This document shows positions 12,311-25,689 of a stretch of 64,000 nt of DNA, one piece after another; the stretch's first letter is position 1, and each line of letters opens with the position of its first letter. Source of the stretch: Chrysomallon squamiferum (taxonomy: Eukaryota > Mollusca > Gastropoda > Neomphalida > Peltospiridae); the NCBI GenBank assembly GCA_012295275.1, contig CM022670.1, forward strand, positions 4,239,264 to 4,303,263, in the 5' to 3' direction. A program made the position numbers and the translations under genes. The notes below the pieces were generated by a model that ran no database searches, was not told where the DNA came from, and saw nothing but the letters and a program-made list of their open reading frames with translations.

Positions 12311-13800
12311 GTACCGAGGTGCCATATTTAACGTAGTAAAAAAAGAAGAAAAACCCACACAAAAATAACATGTCTGTCTGTTGCATGTTAACTAAACGAT
12401 CAACAAAGGACAAGGAAAGGTCTTTCTGGGCAGTAACTAAATATTTCTAACCGTTTCATTAGTCGAACTATATCCGCTTACATTTGTAAGCACACTGTGC
12501 AAGTTCAACACATTTGACTTGCCGATCAATACGCGGCTCCCAGGCATTCAGACTGGAGAAGAGCGCTGTGTAAATCAATTATTAAGACTTACAGATGGTT
12601 GGATCTCGGTATATCTATACAAATAGAATCGTTAATATCAGAGGCTTAGTTCTCGTACATCTTTTATGCCAAAGCCACGCGAGTACAGTTCTGATCATTT
12701 GTTTAGGAAAGTGTATGTGTGTAGATAAGAACTAAATTGCTTTTATATCACATTTCCAGCTCAAGTTAATATATATGAGCATTAATATGCTGGTATATAA
12801 CTGTCATGGTTATACTGTTATCAGGTGTGTTTCTCAGTTCTAAACAGAACTTGCTAATTTTAACATACCACGGCATTCCATTTTGGCATTTTGTAATACT
12901 GATTGGAAAAGAAAAAAAATTAAATGTTACCAATGACAATGACAATGACTTTATACCAAAACTTGCAAATGAAAAAATGAAAAAAGCTACCTTCTGTTAT
13001 CAGTCGGATGTTCAAACACTAATAATTATTACATTAAAACGCAAAGTTTAATTTTCCGATTTTAAACAGAATACCATTTTAGAATTGTATTATAAAGAAA
13101 AGGTCGTCAGAGGGTACATTCTGGCTGTGTATTGTGTGACATGTATATCTATATTTAGTAAGGCTTGGAGGAGATTCTCCAGTTCAGTGCTATTGTATTT
13201 TTAAACATCATAATACAGTGAGCTATTTTTGAACATAAATTTATTATTTTCACTTGACTTACAATTGCATCACCACTCCATTTCAGTTGTTCATTGTTGT
13301 TTTTTTGTTGTTGTTTTTGGTTGAAGGTTGGGACTAATTTGAACAATGGCTCTTCATTTACCGTTCATTCATTTAATTAATTAGCATTAAATTAATCAAA
13401 ATATGATAACTTCGTATTAATTAGCAAGCAAGAATATTCTTTTCAGGTTAATTAAAACAAAAATATCTGCACTGAAATATGTCAAGGACTGCAATTTTAT
13501 TTTGCTCGTTTCTGCTCATCAACAGACTTTGTATGATCAAAGAAAATGACAATGGATGACGTCATCAAAACCAGTCTACCAGCCTTTCCCACTCATCAAC
13601 AAGTTCATTTTAGCCACCCACCTAATGTAATTTTACAAATAACGTCTAGCGAATTCCTAGCGCCTCTGACGGTTTAGCATTCGGGTGACAGTTGTGTATT
13701 GCTAATAACCAAATCAAATCACGTAAGCACTTGCAAGAGCCACAGCACGAAACCCCGCAATAAACCACAAGACATCAACTTGCAAAAGACTCGGGCGATA
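12311..13800. other. Unique AT-rich stretch, nothing recognised
   Basis: About 1.5 kb without notable repeats. Contains CAATGACAATGACAATGAC (12931-12949), a short T/G run near 13295 and a perfect TGACGTCA at 13557-13564. The 81-codon frame at 12806-13051 and 63-codon frame at 13155-13346 match nothing I recognise. Confidence 0.5.
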
Positions 13801-13828
13801 ATACATTGCTTGTGAAATGGCCTCTTGG

Positions 13829-13940
13829 GGAAAAAAAAAAAAAAAAAACCCAAAAGCCAACAACAACAAAACAAAACAAAACCCTAAAAAACAAACAACA
13901 ACAAACAAACAAACCAACCCCCCCCCAAAAAAAAAACCGC
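13829..13940. repeat. A/C-rich low-complexity tract
   Basis: A runs alternate with CAAA/CAACAA and a C9 run at 13918-13926. The Lys/Asn/Thr-rich and opposing Phe/Val-rich frames arise from it. Confidence 0.85.
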
Positions 13941-15089
13941 ATGGCGCAGATCTTGGAATTACATATACATGTATTTAAAACCAACAGACAGTCAGTTTTA
14001 AAATACTTTCTTCCAGACATGTCTGAACCAAACTTGCTTTGTATCAACGCTTTTCGGATTGTATTTCTCAATGCAGTGCGGTTTTTCAATTAATTATATT
14101 TAAAAATCATCGATCGTTTCTATCGACATGGTTTGTTTGTTCGTCGTTTTGTTTTTATTAAATTTCAAAACGTCAGAAGGAAAGCTACTCATAGATGCAT
14201 CTGTCTTTTTCAGATCTTAATATTATATTTACGCACTGCATATATCAATGTTTCCCAGAGAGGTTCGAAAGGCAAACAGAGGAGCAATTTGAGTATATAG
14301 GAAGCCAATTTGAATACGATGAAATTGGTTTTTCTGAACTCATTATTGTTGATGTCAAAAATCCTGCCACATAAAATAAATAAATTATTAAATAAAATTG
14401 TATTTATTTTACGAAATATGTTAATGAATTCGACCATACGGATCTGATACTCTTTAACTTTTTAAAAACTTGATTGATTCTTATGCTAGAGAAGGAATCA
14501 AAACTTTGAGAGGTTGAAATGGGGCATGGCCTAATTAAATGTATGGAACATCTAGAATAGAATTTTTTTTTTTTTTTTAAATTTATATCTGAAAGGAAGC
14601 TGTTGTATACAGTTTTATCTATACTTTGTATTCTGTGTAGTATTACCAGTAACTACGTAATGATTACAGAGAAAACCGTGTTGAAAATAATGTCAATATT
14701 TATTGAGTGTACTGAACAAACAGAGACATTCTGCCAGGGTTTCAATGAGACAGTGTGTCCCGGAAGAATACAGTTTTTAAACACTGAGACGACAACAACG
14801 TCATTTATAAAGATAAACATAAACACCGACAAAGAGATGTATCAAGACAAAAGTGTACAGTCAGATATCTAGTTTCAAAAGAATAATATAGACACATAAA
14901 TAGATCGATATACAAATATACACAAAGTGTTTCAAAACAGCAGATATACGGAGAGCTAGAAAATAGCTATGAAAACAGACAAAGAATTTCCAAAACAAAG
15001 ACAGATAAATTGATAAACAGGCTGATGGACGCATCTACATCAGAATGAATTAAAGAAAAGACAACATTTGAAAAATGTGAAAAAAAATA

Positions 15090-15091
<2 letters not shown>
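13941..15091. other. Unique AT-rich stretch
   Basis: Apart from a T run at about 14561-14577 the sequence is unique. The 89-codon frame at 14603-14872 begins with a hydrophobic stretch and contains two Cys pairs, but shows no domain, no splice-site support and strongly AT-biased codons; I leave it unassigned. Confidence 0.4.

Positions 15092-15178
<87 letters not shown>
15092..15178. repeat. AG microsatellite
   Basis: Uninterrupted AG array lying directly left of copy 2 of the GA-tailed module, so that copy is bracketed by AG on both sides. Confidence 0.98.
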
Positions 15179-15181
<3 letters not shown>

Positions 15182-15182
15182 A

Positions 15183-15498
<316 letters not shown>

Positions 15499-16022
15499 AT
15501 AGCTGAGCGACATACTAAACAAAATGTTTTAAAAATAATTAATGACTCGAGTATGTATCATATCAAAGCATTCTAGAAGAAAATAGAAATAAATTTATGA
15601 GACACACATTCCAGATTCTTGATATTCCACATTCAAATATTTGATTAGTTTGTTTTTTCACCCTAAAATTATAAATAAATCAAATAAAATGTTTTCCTTT
15701 GAGTAAGACACTACACTGAGGATATGCATATCTGTCAGAAAGAATACACACTATGGCAAATCGATGCCCTACAAACAGAACATTAAATTATAGGAAATCT
15801 TTATTTTTAAGGTAGGATAATAATGTATTGGAAATCTTTAAGATAACGGTACACTGACTACAACAGTACAAGGATTCTATAGATTTGTCATTATGTGGTT
15901 CTATCTAGGTTATTGCTTGTTTATTAGGCCACCTTCAGATATATGGCCTTGTATTTACTGAATGTATGCATATCTGTCTCGAAGGCAGTTTTCTCTGCTT
16001 CTGAAACACAAAATATAAAACC

Positions 16023-16202
<180 letters not shown>

Positions 16203-16379
16203 CAATAGATTATGGTACTTTATCACATTAGAATGTTTCAGTACAATAACTTTGTTGTCCAGAAAACTGCATAACGATTTCAGAGGTTCGGTTCCCCGTT
16301 CACTTTCATTATTCTTTTTATTAATAAAAAAAACCGATTTGTAATACTCTAATGTTCACTAACATTTCATTAAATAATG

Positions 16380-16450
16380 TAAGCCAAGCTCAGTGGTATT
16401 TAAGGCCATAACGTCTACTGTTACGTTACTAGAAGTCGAGTCTTGAGGAC
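16380..16450 (+). repeat. Possible tRNA-derived relic
   Basis: AAGCTCAGTGGTA at 16386-16398 resembles an A box, and AGTCGAGTCTTGA near 16434 resembles a B box at tRNA-like spacing. The stems are not clearly paired. A decayed SINE head or chance. Confidence 0.3.
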
Positions 16451-16539
16451 GCAACTTTTGATTTCTAAAGAAATTCTGAGGATTATTTAAAGAAAAGTTC
16501 ATGGATAATTAGAAAGGTAATATAAATGTCACATATATA

Positions 16540-17345
16540 AATCGTTCCTCTTTCAGACGTTCCTGTTTCGTGCTTTTCTGGCTAATATCCACATCACTTC
16601 AGATTTAATCTCCAGATAACCTTGAAGATGATTTAGGGAAATCACAGCCAAACACTTTTACTGCTAGTAATGATATCGCAGACCTGTATGGAACCTATTA
16701 ACACCCCATTGTCCAAGAGACAGCTTCACTCCACCATTATACCCGATCAATAGTAGGGATGATTGGCTTCTAACCCATTATCGCCAGTTTTTCACTAAGC
16801 CGTGGAATAGTAATCACAGTCTTTCTCCAGCCTTCATTTTCCTGTTTTGTTAACATCTCTTAGTAAAGCGCCTTTGAGTACCAGGCGAAATGGCAGCCGC
16901 ATCTTTTTTTTTCTGTCATCGTCTGTGAATCCATTGCAGTTACGTAAGCGGTAATCATTATGCTGCAACGGAAATCAAAACGAAATCTGGGAAAAATGCG
17001 CGATGATGTGAATTCACTTTATCCCTCTCTCACAAATTCGTCAATCGATCCGTTGTCAGCAGGATTACACGCTTTCTTTTCGAATGGTAAGCAGAGGGAT
17101 GTCAGAGGACATGCTTTCATAATCTGACAAGTGTGCAGAGCGGAAAGCTTTCACGATGGTTTATTTTTGCTCAGCAGGGTAGCCGCGGTGTCTACACATC
17201 CACGTCAAACATGCCAGACACTTAAACAGGATTCTGTGAAACAACATGTGCCTCTGTTCTCAACATGCAGTTAAGGTCAAAGATGAATGAGGCAGAAGAC
17301 ATTTTCAGTCTGGTTGTATCGGCGATTTCAGCTCTGGTAAATGAT
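16540..17345. other. Long complex non-coding island
   Basis: About 800 bp with no microsatellite, clearly less AT-rich than its neighbours and containing many CpGs, yet with no open frame of 60 codons or more. Motifs such as GATTTAATCTCC (Bicoid/Otx-like TAATC) occur. Loss of repeats together with loss of frames is what a conserved regulatory element would look like, but conservation is not shown. Confidence 0.35.
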
Positions 17346-17699
17346 GATATTCATTGTCATATTTCCAATAGCCTTAACACAGAAATCAAATTAATACAGA
17401 AGAGTATCCAGCGTTATGAATAATGATACATTAAAAGACAAAACATAGGCACATATCGACAGTACTTTTTATTTCGACTGTCAGTTAATTTACAAGACAT
17501 TTTATTTATTGTCTTCTAGTTTATATATTACAGTTCAGTAAAAGTCACAGATTCTCGAATGTCTCTAAATTATTGACAAACAAACGATACAGCCTTAGTT
17601 TGACATGTCCTTAATATAAACATCAAAAAAGTTACCTTTGACAACACATTTATTTTTCTTTACCCGTGGTATTTAAGTTCAAATAGTTTATTGCGAAAT

Positions 17700-17784
17700 A
17701 AAGATTATAACAATATTAATAATAATCACGATAACAAGAACAGGAAAAGTGATACTACTTCTATAACAACAACAACTAATAATC

Positions 17785-17859
<75 letters not shown>

Positions 17860-17960
17860 GTGACGATTATGACGATAATAACTAAAAACAGCAGTAATAA
17901 TAATAATAATAATAATAGTAAATGTAATAACAACAACAACTACTACTACAAAACGAAAGT
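17700..17960. repeat. AAT/GAT/AAC triplet mosaic
   Basis: AAC and AAT units, then (GAT)n at about 17811-17859, then AAT, AAC and ACT. It gives poly-Asn/Asp, poly-Met and poly-Ile frames. From 17345 to 17700 the sequence is unique. Confidence 0.9.
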
Positions 17961-17964
17961 AACA

Positions 17965-18900
17965 ACAAAAACAACAACATGTTTAATAAAGAAGTAAAAC
18001 CTTATAGATCTTTAAAACCGTATCAGATAAAATTTATTCTTTACATTAATTGATCAATATGTTGGAAAACATTAATTTGTTTTTTTAACTTATCAGATAA
18101 AATACATTTTTTATGTCATGTACCAATAAAAAAGCATTAAGCCTACTTTTGTATTCAGTAATCAAAATAATAATATGATATAACTAATTCCAAATATCGA
18201 ATTTGCTTTATTTTGGATAAAAATTGCAAATTTATTTCTGATTATCATTATAACATACAAGTCAAGGCTTTATTACATCGATCAAAATATTGAATAAAAT
18301 AATTTATTTACATTAAACATAAATAAATATGTTTTATTTAAGGGACTGTAATTGATTACTGTAGATAAAATTAGCTGTATATTTCAAGTTATCAGTAATT
18401 TGGATTAAGTTTACTATCTGCAGATGATATTAATACAGTAGAAAAAATATATATACATTAAGATAAAATAAACACTTTATGTCATATATCGCATTTCTTG
18501 GCAGTTTAAATCGATTCGCAATTTTCAGCTGAAATTACGTGATTTTTCGTGATATCCTGGTTATACGTCGTCCCCCCAAAAACAAAACTGACGTTCAGTC
18601 ATAGTAAACCTTCAATATATAATTGATGAAATCAATAAAAATCAATCATTTTGACAACAGTTTTGTGTGAGCGTTTATTTATTTCATTACATTTCTCGTG
18701 TTCTTTCCGCAATAACCGGGATGTTTTCTAACTGAAATTTTGAACGTTTTTAAATGAAGAACAAAACACAGGAAACTGACTCAGCTTTAAAGATAATTAA
18801 ATTGTAATTCACAACAAAAGCCAGCGCGTGACAAAAAAAAAGCATTCTTGGATTAAAAGTCTGACAACAGAATCACACAAGAGTCGTATGAAACGAGAGA
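17965..18900. other. Unique AT-rich stretch with GATAAAAT motifs
   Basis: Recurrent CAGATAAAAT/GGATAAAA words (18026, 18092, 18216, 18363, 18461) resemble the core word of the minisatellite at 19.3 kb and may be its far-decayed left arm. No gene recognised. Confidence 0.35.
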
Positions 18901-19017
18901 GTTTGTTTGTTTGTTTGTTTGTTTGTTTGTTTTGGGGTGTTTTCGTCCCTATTGTGGATCTTCTACGTCGATAAATACGGTAATCTGTTAACTGGATTTC
19001 AGCTAATTCCTAAATTC

Positions 19018-19055
<38 letters not shown>

Positions 19056-19061
19056 CATTTC

Positions 19062-19097
<36 letters not shown>

Positions 19098-19113
19098 TGC
19101 ATCATCATTATCA

Positions 19114-19151
<38 letters not shown>

Positions 19152-19160
19152 TTGTTTATT
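18901..19160. repeat. (TTTG)n and (ATT/ATC)n
   Basis: TTTG x8 (18901-18932), then ATT and CATTAT triplets/hexamers (19018-19150). The Phe/Ile/Ser-Leu frame here is a repeat artefact. Confidence 0.9.
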
Positions 19161-19269
19161 TATTTTTTCCACATAATAAGAATATGTATATATATTCATC
19201 TATAATCAAATAGCTATTCATTTTAAAGGATAAAATTATTTTCTTATTTTGCGTGATACACAGTAAAAT

Positions 19270-19760
19270 CAATAACCAAAATTTCAAAGGAAAGACAGAA
19301 AATTAACTTCTTATTGTGAATGATAAAAATAACTCCTTGCTTGAAAAAAAAAAAAAAAAAAAGACATATCGTGTAAAATTAACTTTTGAAGGGATCGATA
19401 TATTGTCGAAATAATTCCACATTTCAAATTATAAACTTAACTCGCTGACTGAAATAACTGACATACTGTATAAAATTAACTCTTTATTTTGAATGATAAA
19501 ATTAATTCCTTATTTGAAGTGACTGACTTATCGGATAAAATTAACTCTCTATTTTGAATGATCAGCTTAACAGCTTATTTGAATCGATCGATATACAGGT
19601 CAAAATTAACTTTTATTCTGAAAGATCAAATTAATTAGTATTGTGAATTATAGAATTGGGTCTTTTATTTCGAGTGATAAAATTATCTAATTATTTTGAC
19701 TGATAAAATTAACTCCTGATTTCAAGTGACAAAGTAGAAAATAAACTCTTCATTTTAAGG
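19270..19760. repeat. Composite minisatellite, 65-bp period
   Basis: The word TAAAATTAAC begins at 19471 and 19536, with CAAAATTAAC at 19601, giving an exact 65-bp spacing. Each 65-bp unit is two related half-units of about 32 bp built on a pattern like AAAATTAACTCCTTATTTGAA. Decayed copies extend left to about 19300 (with an A run at 19345-19362) and right to about 19760, at irregular spacing. No coding meaning. Confidence 0.75.
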
Positions 19761-19769
19761 AATGCGAGA

Positions 19770-20060
19770 CAAAAATCAGTGATCGAAATTGAATCGGATG
19801 GCATAAGCTGGTCACTGAATTTGATTCCGATTATTTGATAGGGGCGACACAAAATCAATTCACGTCTGTACAATTGGATTAACAGCGGCCCGTAATAAGT
19901 TAATGTTGTATTAGATTAAGCAGTGCCACATGCTGTTTGCAGTAAATGAAACGCCAAATTAATAAGAGGAACGAGTCCTTGGAGACAGCTAGGTGATTTC
20001 CATTCCGACAGTCTGTCGTTCCGTAATTATCATCTGTGCATGTGTGTACGTGAGCGTATG
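19770..20060. other. Complex non-coding island next to minisatellite
   Basis: Less AT-rich sequence with no simple repeats and homeodomain-like motifs (TTGGATTAACAG, CCAAATTAATAAG, CCGTAATTAT). Short frames only. Possible regulatory element by composition. Confidence 0.3.
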
Positions 20061-20099
20061 TCTCTTTACTTTGTGTATCTGTGCGCTTTATATATACGA

Positions 20100-20150
<51 letters not shown>
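20100..20150. repeat. (TG)n microsatellite
   Basis: About 22 TG units (20105-20148) followed by TATACACATATATA. Confidence 0.97.
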
Positions 20151-20330
20151 CACATATATACTTAAGTAGGTACGTAAGTAATATAATATATAGTAAAATA
20201 CACATTTTAATATATTATTACATTTTTTAAAATTTTCTTTGGTGGTACGTTAAAAATCAAATGTGTATACTGTTTATTATTGTTGATAGAATGCAGTATT
20301 TTTTACCTAACTCTTACTATCTGTTTTCTG

Positions 20331-20331
<1 letters not shown>

Positions 20332-20410
<79 letters not shown>
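20332..20410. repeat. (CT)n microsatellite
   Basis: About 39 CT units. 20411-20790 after it is unique with scattered CpGs and nothing recognised. Confidence 0.98.
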
Positions 20411-20413
<3 letters not shown>

Positions 20414-20794
20414 TAATATCGACAATGACAATAATTATGTGATTTCCCACAACGTAATGAGCACTGATTAGGCGATATCATCGATTCATCATTGTCAGAT
20501 GCGTCAGGTTACCAAACCAGCATCAACTTGTATCGACTGATATTCTACCGGTGCGGGCACAGATAAACACTGTGTCTGCACAAATACAACGTTCGCTGAC
20601 TCTGAGTTTGTCCATTGTATTTCTTACGTGTGCACTTTATTTATATATTTATAAACACTGAATACGTAAATGTACACGCACTTCAATAACAGTATACATT
20701 CATACGCACACGTAGATGAAGAGAGGAACACGTGCACATTATAATCATGCATGCATACATGAACGTTCTGACGGTTTTATTTTTTTATTAAAAG

Positions 20795-21085
20795 AAAAGA
20801 AAAGTGAAATCGAGAGAGAGAAAAAAAGAGCCGGAAATAGAGGGTCGAGGATAGGGGAGGAAATAAAAGAAGGCAGAGAATAGGGGGAGATAATTAAGGA
20901 GAAAAACACGACGAGAGAAACAAACACACAGGGAAAGAAAGACAAACATCAGGAGAACGAGAGAAAAGGAAAGAGAGGTAGAAATAATTACTCGGGGTGT
21001 ACGACTGTTAAATACAAGACTGAAAGCCAGAGAAAGAAAGCAAGAACGAGAAGCAGAGTCAAAGAAGAAAAGTGAAAGATTAACA
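20795..21085. repeat. Degenerate purine-rich tract
   Basis: About 290 bp strongly purine-rich on the + strand (AGAGA, GAAAG, GGGAGG words). The opposing Phe/Ser/Leu frames follow from it. Probably a decayed GA array. Confidence 0.7.
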
Positions 21086-21392
21086 AAATCATATAGCAAG
21101 AGAATGCTGGCACTGTTCGCCTTGTTATTGTAATTCGATAAAGTAATTTAGCTGTAAATGCCGGAAAGTCATCTGTAGCTGTGTATATCCTGTTCCCTGT
21201 TAGTAGTTTACTTTCACATTAATCATCAACACTCTAAAAGCTTCTTATGATCCAATTAAAACCCAAGCGAACTTTTCGTTGCTGTGTCTTTATTATTTCT
21301 GAACATTCTGTGCTGTTTTCGCATATTTTTATTACCAAGGCTAGGAGGGAAATACGATAAGACCAGTCATTTTTGGTTTTGTAGTTCTGGGG

Positions 21393-21419
21393 TATTTTTT
21401 TTTTTTTTTTTTTTTTTTG
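21393..21419. repeat. Poly-T
   Basis: A T run of about 22 bases in otherwise unique AT-rich sequence (21090-21530). Confidence 0.9.
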
Positions 21420-21530
21420 GTGTAAAATTATAAATAATATTTTCAGAAACATCATCGTTATATATTTAAGTTTAAAATATCAGAATATAATTTAAATTTT
21501 AAATTATGCTAATGGAAAAGGTGTGCTCAA

Positions 21531-21531
21531 A

Positions 21532-21612
<81 letters not shown>
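21531..21612. repeat. (CA)n + (AG)36 microsatellite
   Basis: A short CA run joins an uninterrupted AG array (21542-21612). Confidence 0.97.
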
Positions 21613-21615
<3 letters not shown>

Positions 21616-23640
21616 GAAAGGTTTTGGTTTTTGGATGATTGTGAAAATCTAATCTTAGAAAATTTCAATTTAAACCTTGTTATCATTTTTTATTTAATTA
21701 TTCATAATGTTTTGCTTTGTAGAAATCGTTACCTAAACAAAACCGTCTGTCGGGGAATCGTTATATCTGTTCGTTTTACTTGTTCATCGTCGACGTTTAT
21801 TTCTTTCCAATAATACAACAAGATGACGGACTTTTGTTATGAACCTTGGGACTATGGATTTTCGCTGCATCATTTTCTTCTCCTGTTTCTGCCAGATTAA
21901 GGTTCTAGAAGACCATCAGACAAAATCTAAAATTACAGAGATACAACTTGTCACTAGTATTTTCAACATTAGCAAGATATACTGATTAGTTTTGTTACCA
22001 TAGCGGGCAGTCAATTATTTTATTCGCAGTTCTGTTTCGTTTTACTGTGTCATTTCTATGGTTACCGTTCTATAACGATTATCTACACTTATTACCTACT
22101 TTCCGCTGTAGATTGTTTATTAGTTCAGTTTGTTAACGATTGCGATTTAACGAGCTGTGGTTAATCCACAAAGCCTTATTTAGTTGACTTACTCAGAAAT
22201 GTAACGCCGTGCGGCTAATCTCTGGTCTTCGAAACTTTCTAGCTGTCAGCTTTAATCCCACTGACGTCATTACGTAGACAGCTATTACATCAGGTATCAT
22301 ACTCCTGATTTTATTTAGTTTCTTGTTCTTCTTTTTTTAAATCTTTTTTTTTCACACATTAAAATAAAACTAATATATTTATTTACATGGCCAATATGGA
22401 AAGAACTAAATGCTTAGGTTTAGGGATTTTAAAATTTAGTGGTACAGCTGCCATAGTAATCAGAATATGTTTTAAATAATTGTAACAACAGGTTAAACAA
22501 GCGTTCTGCTTTGGATGGCAATTTAATTTATTTACAGAATTAAAGATTCACAGATTTTGCCACAAAATGCCGCTGTGGAGTTAAAAGATGAGGATTATGA
22601 ACTTTACTATTACAGATGAAGTAACACCTGTTTGATATATATATATATATATATTATATAAAGGCGAGAATAGATTATTCTAACGGCATTCGCTCTCGTA
22701 TTGCGTGCTGAAACCAAATTGCTTGAATCTTCATTCGGAACGAAAACAACACTCAACTTGAACCGTTTCAGTTAATGAAAGTGTGTCACTTTATCCGATG
22801 TCTTTGAAAGCATGTTTCCGTCTGTACTGGCTGGTTCCATTTTGCTGTGAATTACCAGTGACGTCACGCACACTGTTATTGGTTACGGAAAGGACGAGCT
22901 GCAGGGGAGGTAATCAGAATCTGCACAAAAATGCTGGCGACATTTAGAAAACGAAAATTTGTTTAGACACTTGTTAATTACTGTTCCTGTTTAGATTTAA
23001 ATAGTGATTCATAGATTGATTTATTGTGTAACGTTTTTAAACTTAAGGTTGATACTGCATATAATCACTCGTTTGCTATTATTGTTATTATTATATTATT
23101 GTTATTATTTTTCAATGCGCTATGACAATATTCATATGAATCAGAAATTTGTCTGCATTTAAAGAAAGAAAGAAACAAAAATATTCATGGTTTTCGTTTT
23201 TGTGCATTTTTCTTCCTTCTCTCTTTTTATTTATTTATTTATTTTATAGTTTATGTTACATATTTTAGAGGAGGAAAATGTGCCCACACGAATAAACAAA
23301 TATAACTTTTAATAAACAAGAGTTTTCTTTTTAGTTTATTTTTGTGACATTATTTATTGTATGATTATGAAACACAACAGGTTTTTTTTTCCAAGATAAA
23401 TAAGCTTAATTTTTAAAAAACAAACTATACATTTAAAGCATTTCGCAATATCAATTACTGGAAGAGAAAACCAATATCATTTTAGGCCCATTTTTCATTA
23501 CGTCATGTATCACGCATTGCGTCCTCTAAGCCTCGTTTGCGAACGTGTCATCTGGAGGGTTACAGAGGATCAGTTCCCAAATTGGATCTGTTTTATATTG
23601 ATTGCCACGAGTGAGCAAATGATCCACGAAACAAACACCA
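21613..23640. other. Long low-repeat stretch with possible regulatory islands
   Basis: About 2 kb with only one short AT tract (22637-22655) and a small ATT cluster (23078-23110). Two patches are less AT-rich: about 22190-22310, with TGACGTCA at 22262-22269, and about 22690-22940, with TGACGTCA at 22859-22866. No open frame of interest. Possible regulatory sequence. Confidence 0.35.
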
Positions 23641-23659
23641 GCATCCAGGCCAATAACTA

Positions 23660-24180
23660 ATTGATAAAAAAAAAAAAAAAAAAAAACGTGCTCGGAATCG
23701 CATCCTCGCAATCGAACTGTCTCTAATGGGAAAATTAAATGATGTCCAATTTGATTAATAGGGGCCGCCGCGGGTTTTACGCCTGCCGTTTGAATCTCGC
23801 ATCATGGCGGATGTCACCCGGCTTTGTGTTGGCCTATTTCTGGCCGTCTGTCGCTGTTGCTGCCAAAGCCGCACGCAGACGTCAGTTCAGTATATCTGAA
23901 TCTGAATGGTAATAACCGCATAAAATTCCGCGATCGTCTGATGCAAATGGATATCGAATTGTGTTTAGGATTACAACTCATTTTGTTTCTGGATCAGAGG
24001 TAACGTCTGATAGCGAACATTTGCATTAAGTAGGCATTACAGAACTGAGGTAATTATTTAAATATACCAGGCATCAAAGATAGCCGCGTGTTCCAGCATT
24101 AAAATCATTTTGCGAGGACGTCAGATCGTGCTCGAGAGCGAAGATAATTGCACGTGGTTAAATAAGACTTGAGAACCTTG
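23660..24180. other. GC-richer, CpG-containing non-coding island
   Basis: The clearest compositional island in the window. After an A run (23667-23686), 23750-23900 includes GGGGCCGCCGCGGG and many CpGs, then AT-core motifs (GGTAATAACC, TGCATTAAGTAGG). No frame over 60 codons spans it. It could be a conserved non-coding element, a distal promoter or a small CpG-type island; no TATA box or transcript evidence is visible. Confidence 0.4.
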
Positions 24181-24218
24181 ATGACAACGGAACTAACGTT
24201 TATGTATCAAAGAGGTGC

Positions 24219-24254
24219 TTTTTTTTTTTTTTTTTTTTTTTTTACAGTTTTCAA

Positions 24255-24347
<93 letters not shown>
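24219..24347. repeat. Poly-T plus (CT)n
   Basis: About 23 T (24221-24243) are followed by 13 bp and then about 45 TC units (24257-24347). Confidence 0.97.
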
Positions 24348-24350
<3 letters not shown>

Positions 24351-24424
24351 TTATTAAAGGCAATCAGAGGTAAAGAATTCCTATATAATTCATTTAATCA
24401 GTTATTAATCTAATTGTATAAATA

Positions 24425-24489
24425 ACAATTATAACATAATAATAATAATAATTTAAGTAATGCAATAATAATGATGATGATAATAATAA

Positions 24490-24527
<38 letters not shown>

Positions 24528-24546
24528 CAACAACAACAACAACAAG
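24425..24546. repeat. (AAT)n/(AAC)n
   Basis: AAT units with interruptions turn into AAC at about 24523. The sequence 24546-25020 after it is unique, with some TATTTAA iterations near 24900. Confidence 0.92.
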
Positions 24547-25017
24547 CATAATAACTATTATCACCATTAAAAAACCACAGCTTCTACGGTTTTTAAATGT
24601 TTAAATCCCCGATTACAAATGAATTAATCAGCCTACACATCGACATTTAGATTTTACTTATCTAAAGACTCGTATTAGATTACTAATCTCGGATTTAACT
24701 CTGTTCCTTTGTCATATTTCTTAGCTAATAAAGAAACATGTGTTAAATACTTTTTCGGTCTGAAAAGACAGATAAAAGACGTCATTTCGACAGTGCTTCG
24801 ATAAATGTCATTTATTTCTTTTCTTCTTTGTGTTGATAAAACACGGATTAATATTTGACGTCGGCAGCAATGATTTATTAAAAGCTGTTTAAAATGTTCT
24901 TTAATATTTAATATTTAATATTTACGATATCCAGAGATTCTTTTATGACGGTGATAGTGGTGATGGGGGAACCAATAATTAAAAAAATAATTCAGATATT
25001 AAATAAAATTTATTAAA

Positions 25018-25020
25018 TAA

Positions 25021-25070
<50 letters not shown>
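25018..25070. repeat. (AAT)n
   Basis: About 16 AAT units. From 25070 to 25690 the sequence is unique AT-rich with nothing recognised. Confidence 0.95.
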
Positions 25071-25071
<1 letters not shown>

Positions 25072-25689
25072 AATAAATATACACTAAATTAAAATACTTT
25101 ATTCTATATTAACAGCTCTAGCAATATATTTGCTTGTCAACGATATTTCTGAAAAACCGTTAAATATCTGTTCCGAAAATTGCCATATGGTGCCAGGAAA
25201 ACATTAATGATTTTTATATCACCTTGTTTTATTTTTTGTGTTCAATAATAACATAATTAACAAAGAAATCATGGTAAATATGATTCAGAATAACAACAAA
25301 GTCAGAAAAACTTATGAGTAAATGAGTTATAAAACATTTGAAATCTACTATAGTACAGATATTCTATGGGACACAATTAAATATTACATGATTTACCTAT
25401 GTTTTATGTTGCTTGTAAATAAAATGTAAATATTCCTCATATTCCGTTCTGTAATAAAGTCAAGTTTGTTTCATCACCAGTTTTATTAATTAACTGTATG
25501 CAAAATGTATGTTTAAGAGCTCAAAGTCTTAAAGGTAATGCCCTGTATAACACTATTGTGCATATATAATGAATTTCCATTTTAAAGCTAATAAAGAATA
25601 CAGTATTACTGCATTAATATCACATATAGATTAATCAAGAAGTTATTTCCTATAAGATTTTTGTCTGACTATATGACGTCGTACTAACT

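Noticed and set aside
14603-14872. Possible small secreted Cys-containing protein
   Set aside because: Hydrophobic start and two Cys pairs are suggestive, but the frame lies in AT-rich DNA next to a T run, with no domain, splice site or codon bias supporting it.
16283-16296. GAGGTTCGGTTCCC, a B-box-like word
   Set aside because: No matching A box within 30-60 bp upstream.
23526-23711. Minus-strand 61-codon frame near the CpG island
   Set aside because: It includes a poly-Phe run from the A tract at 23667 and shows no domain.
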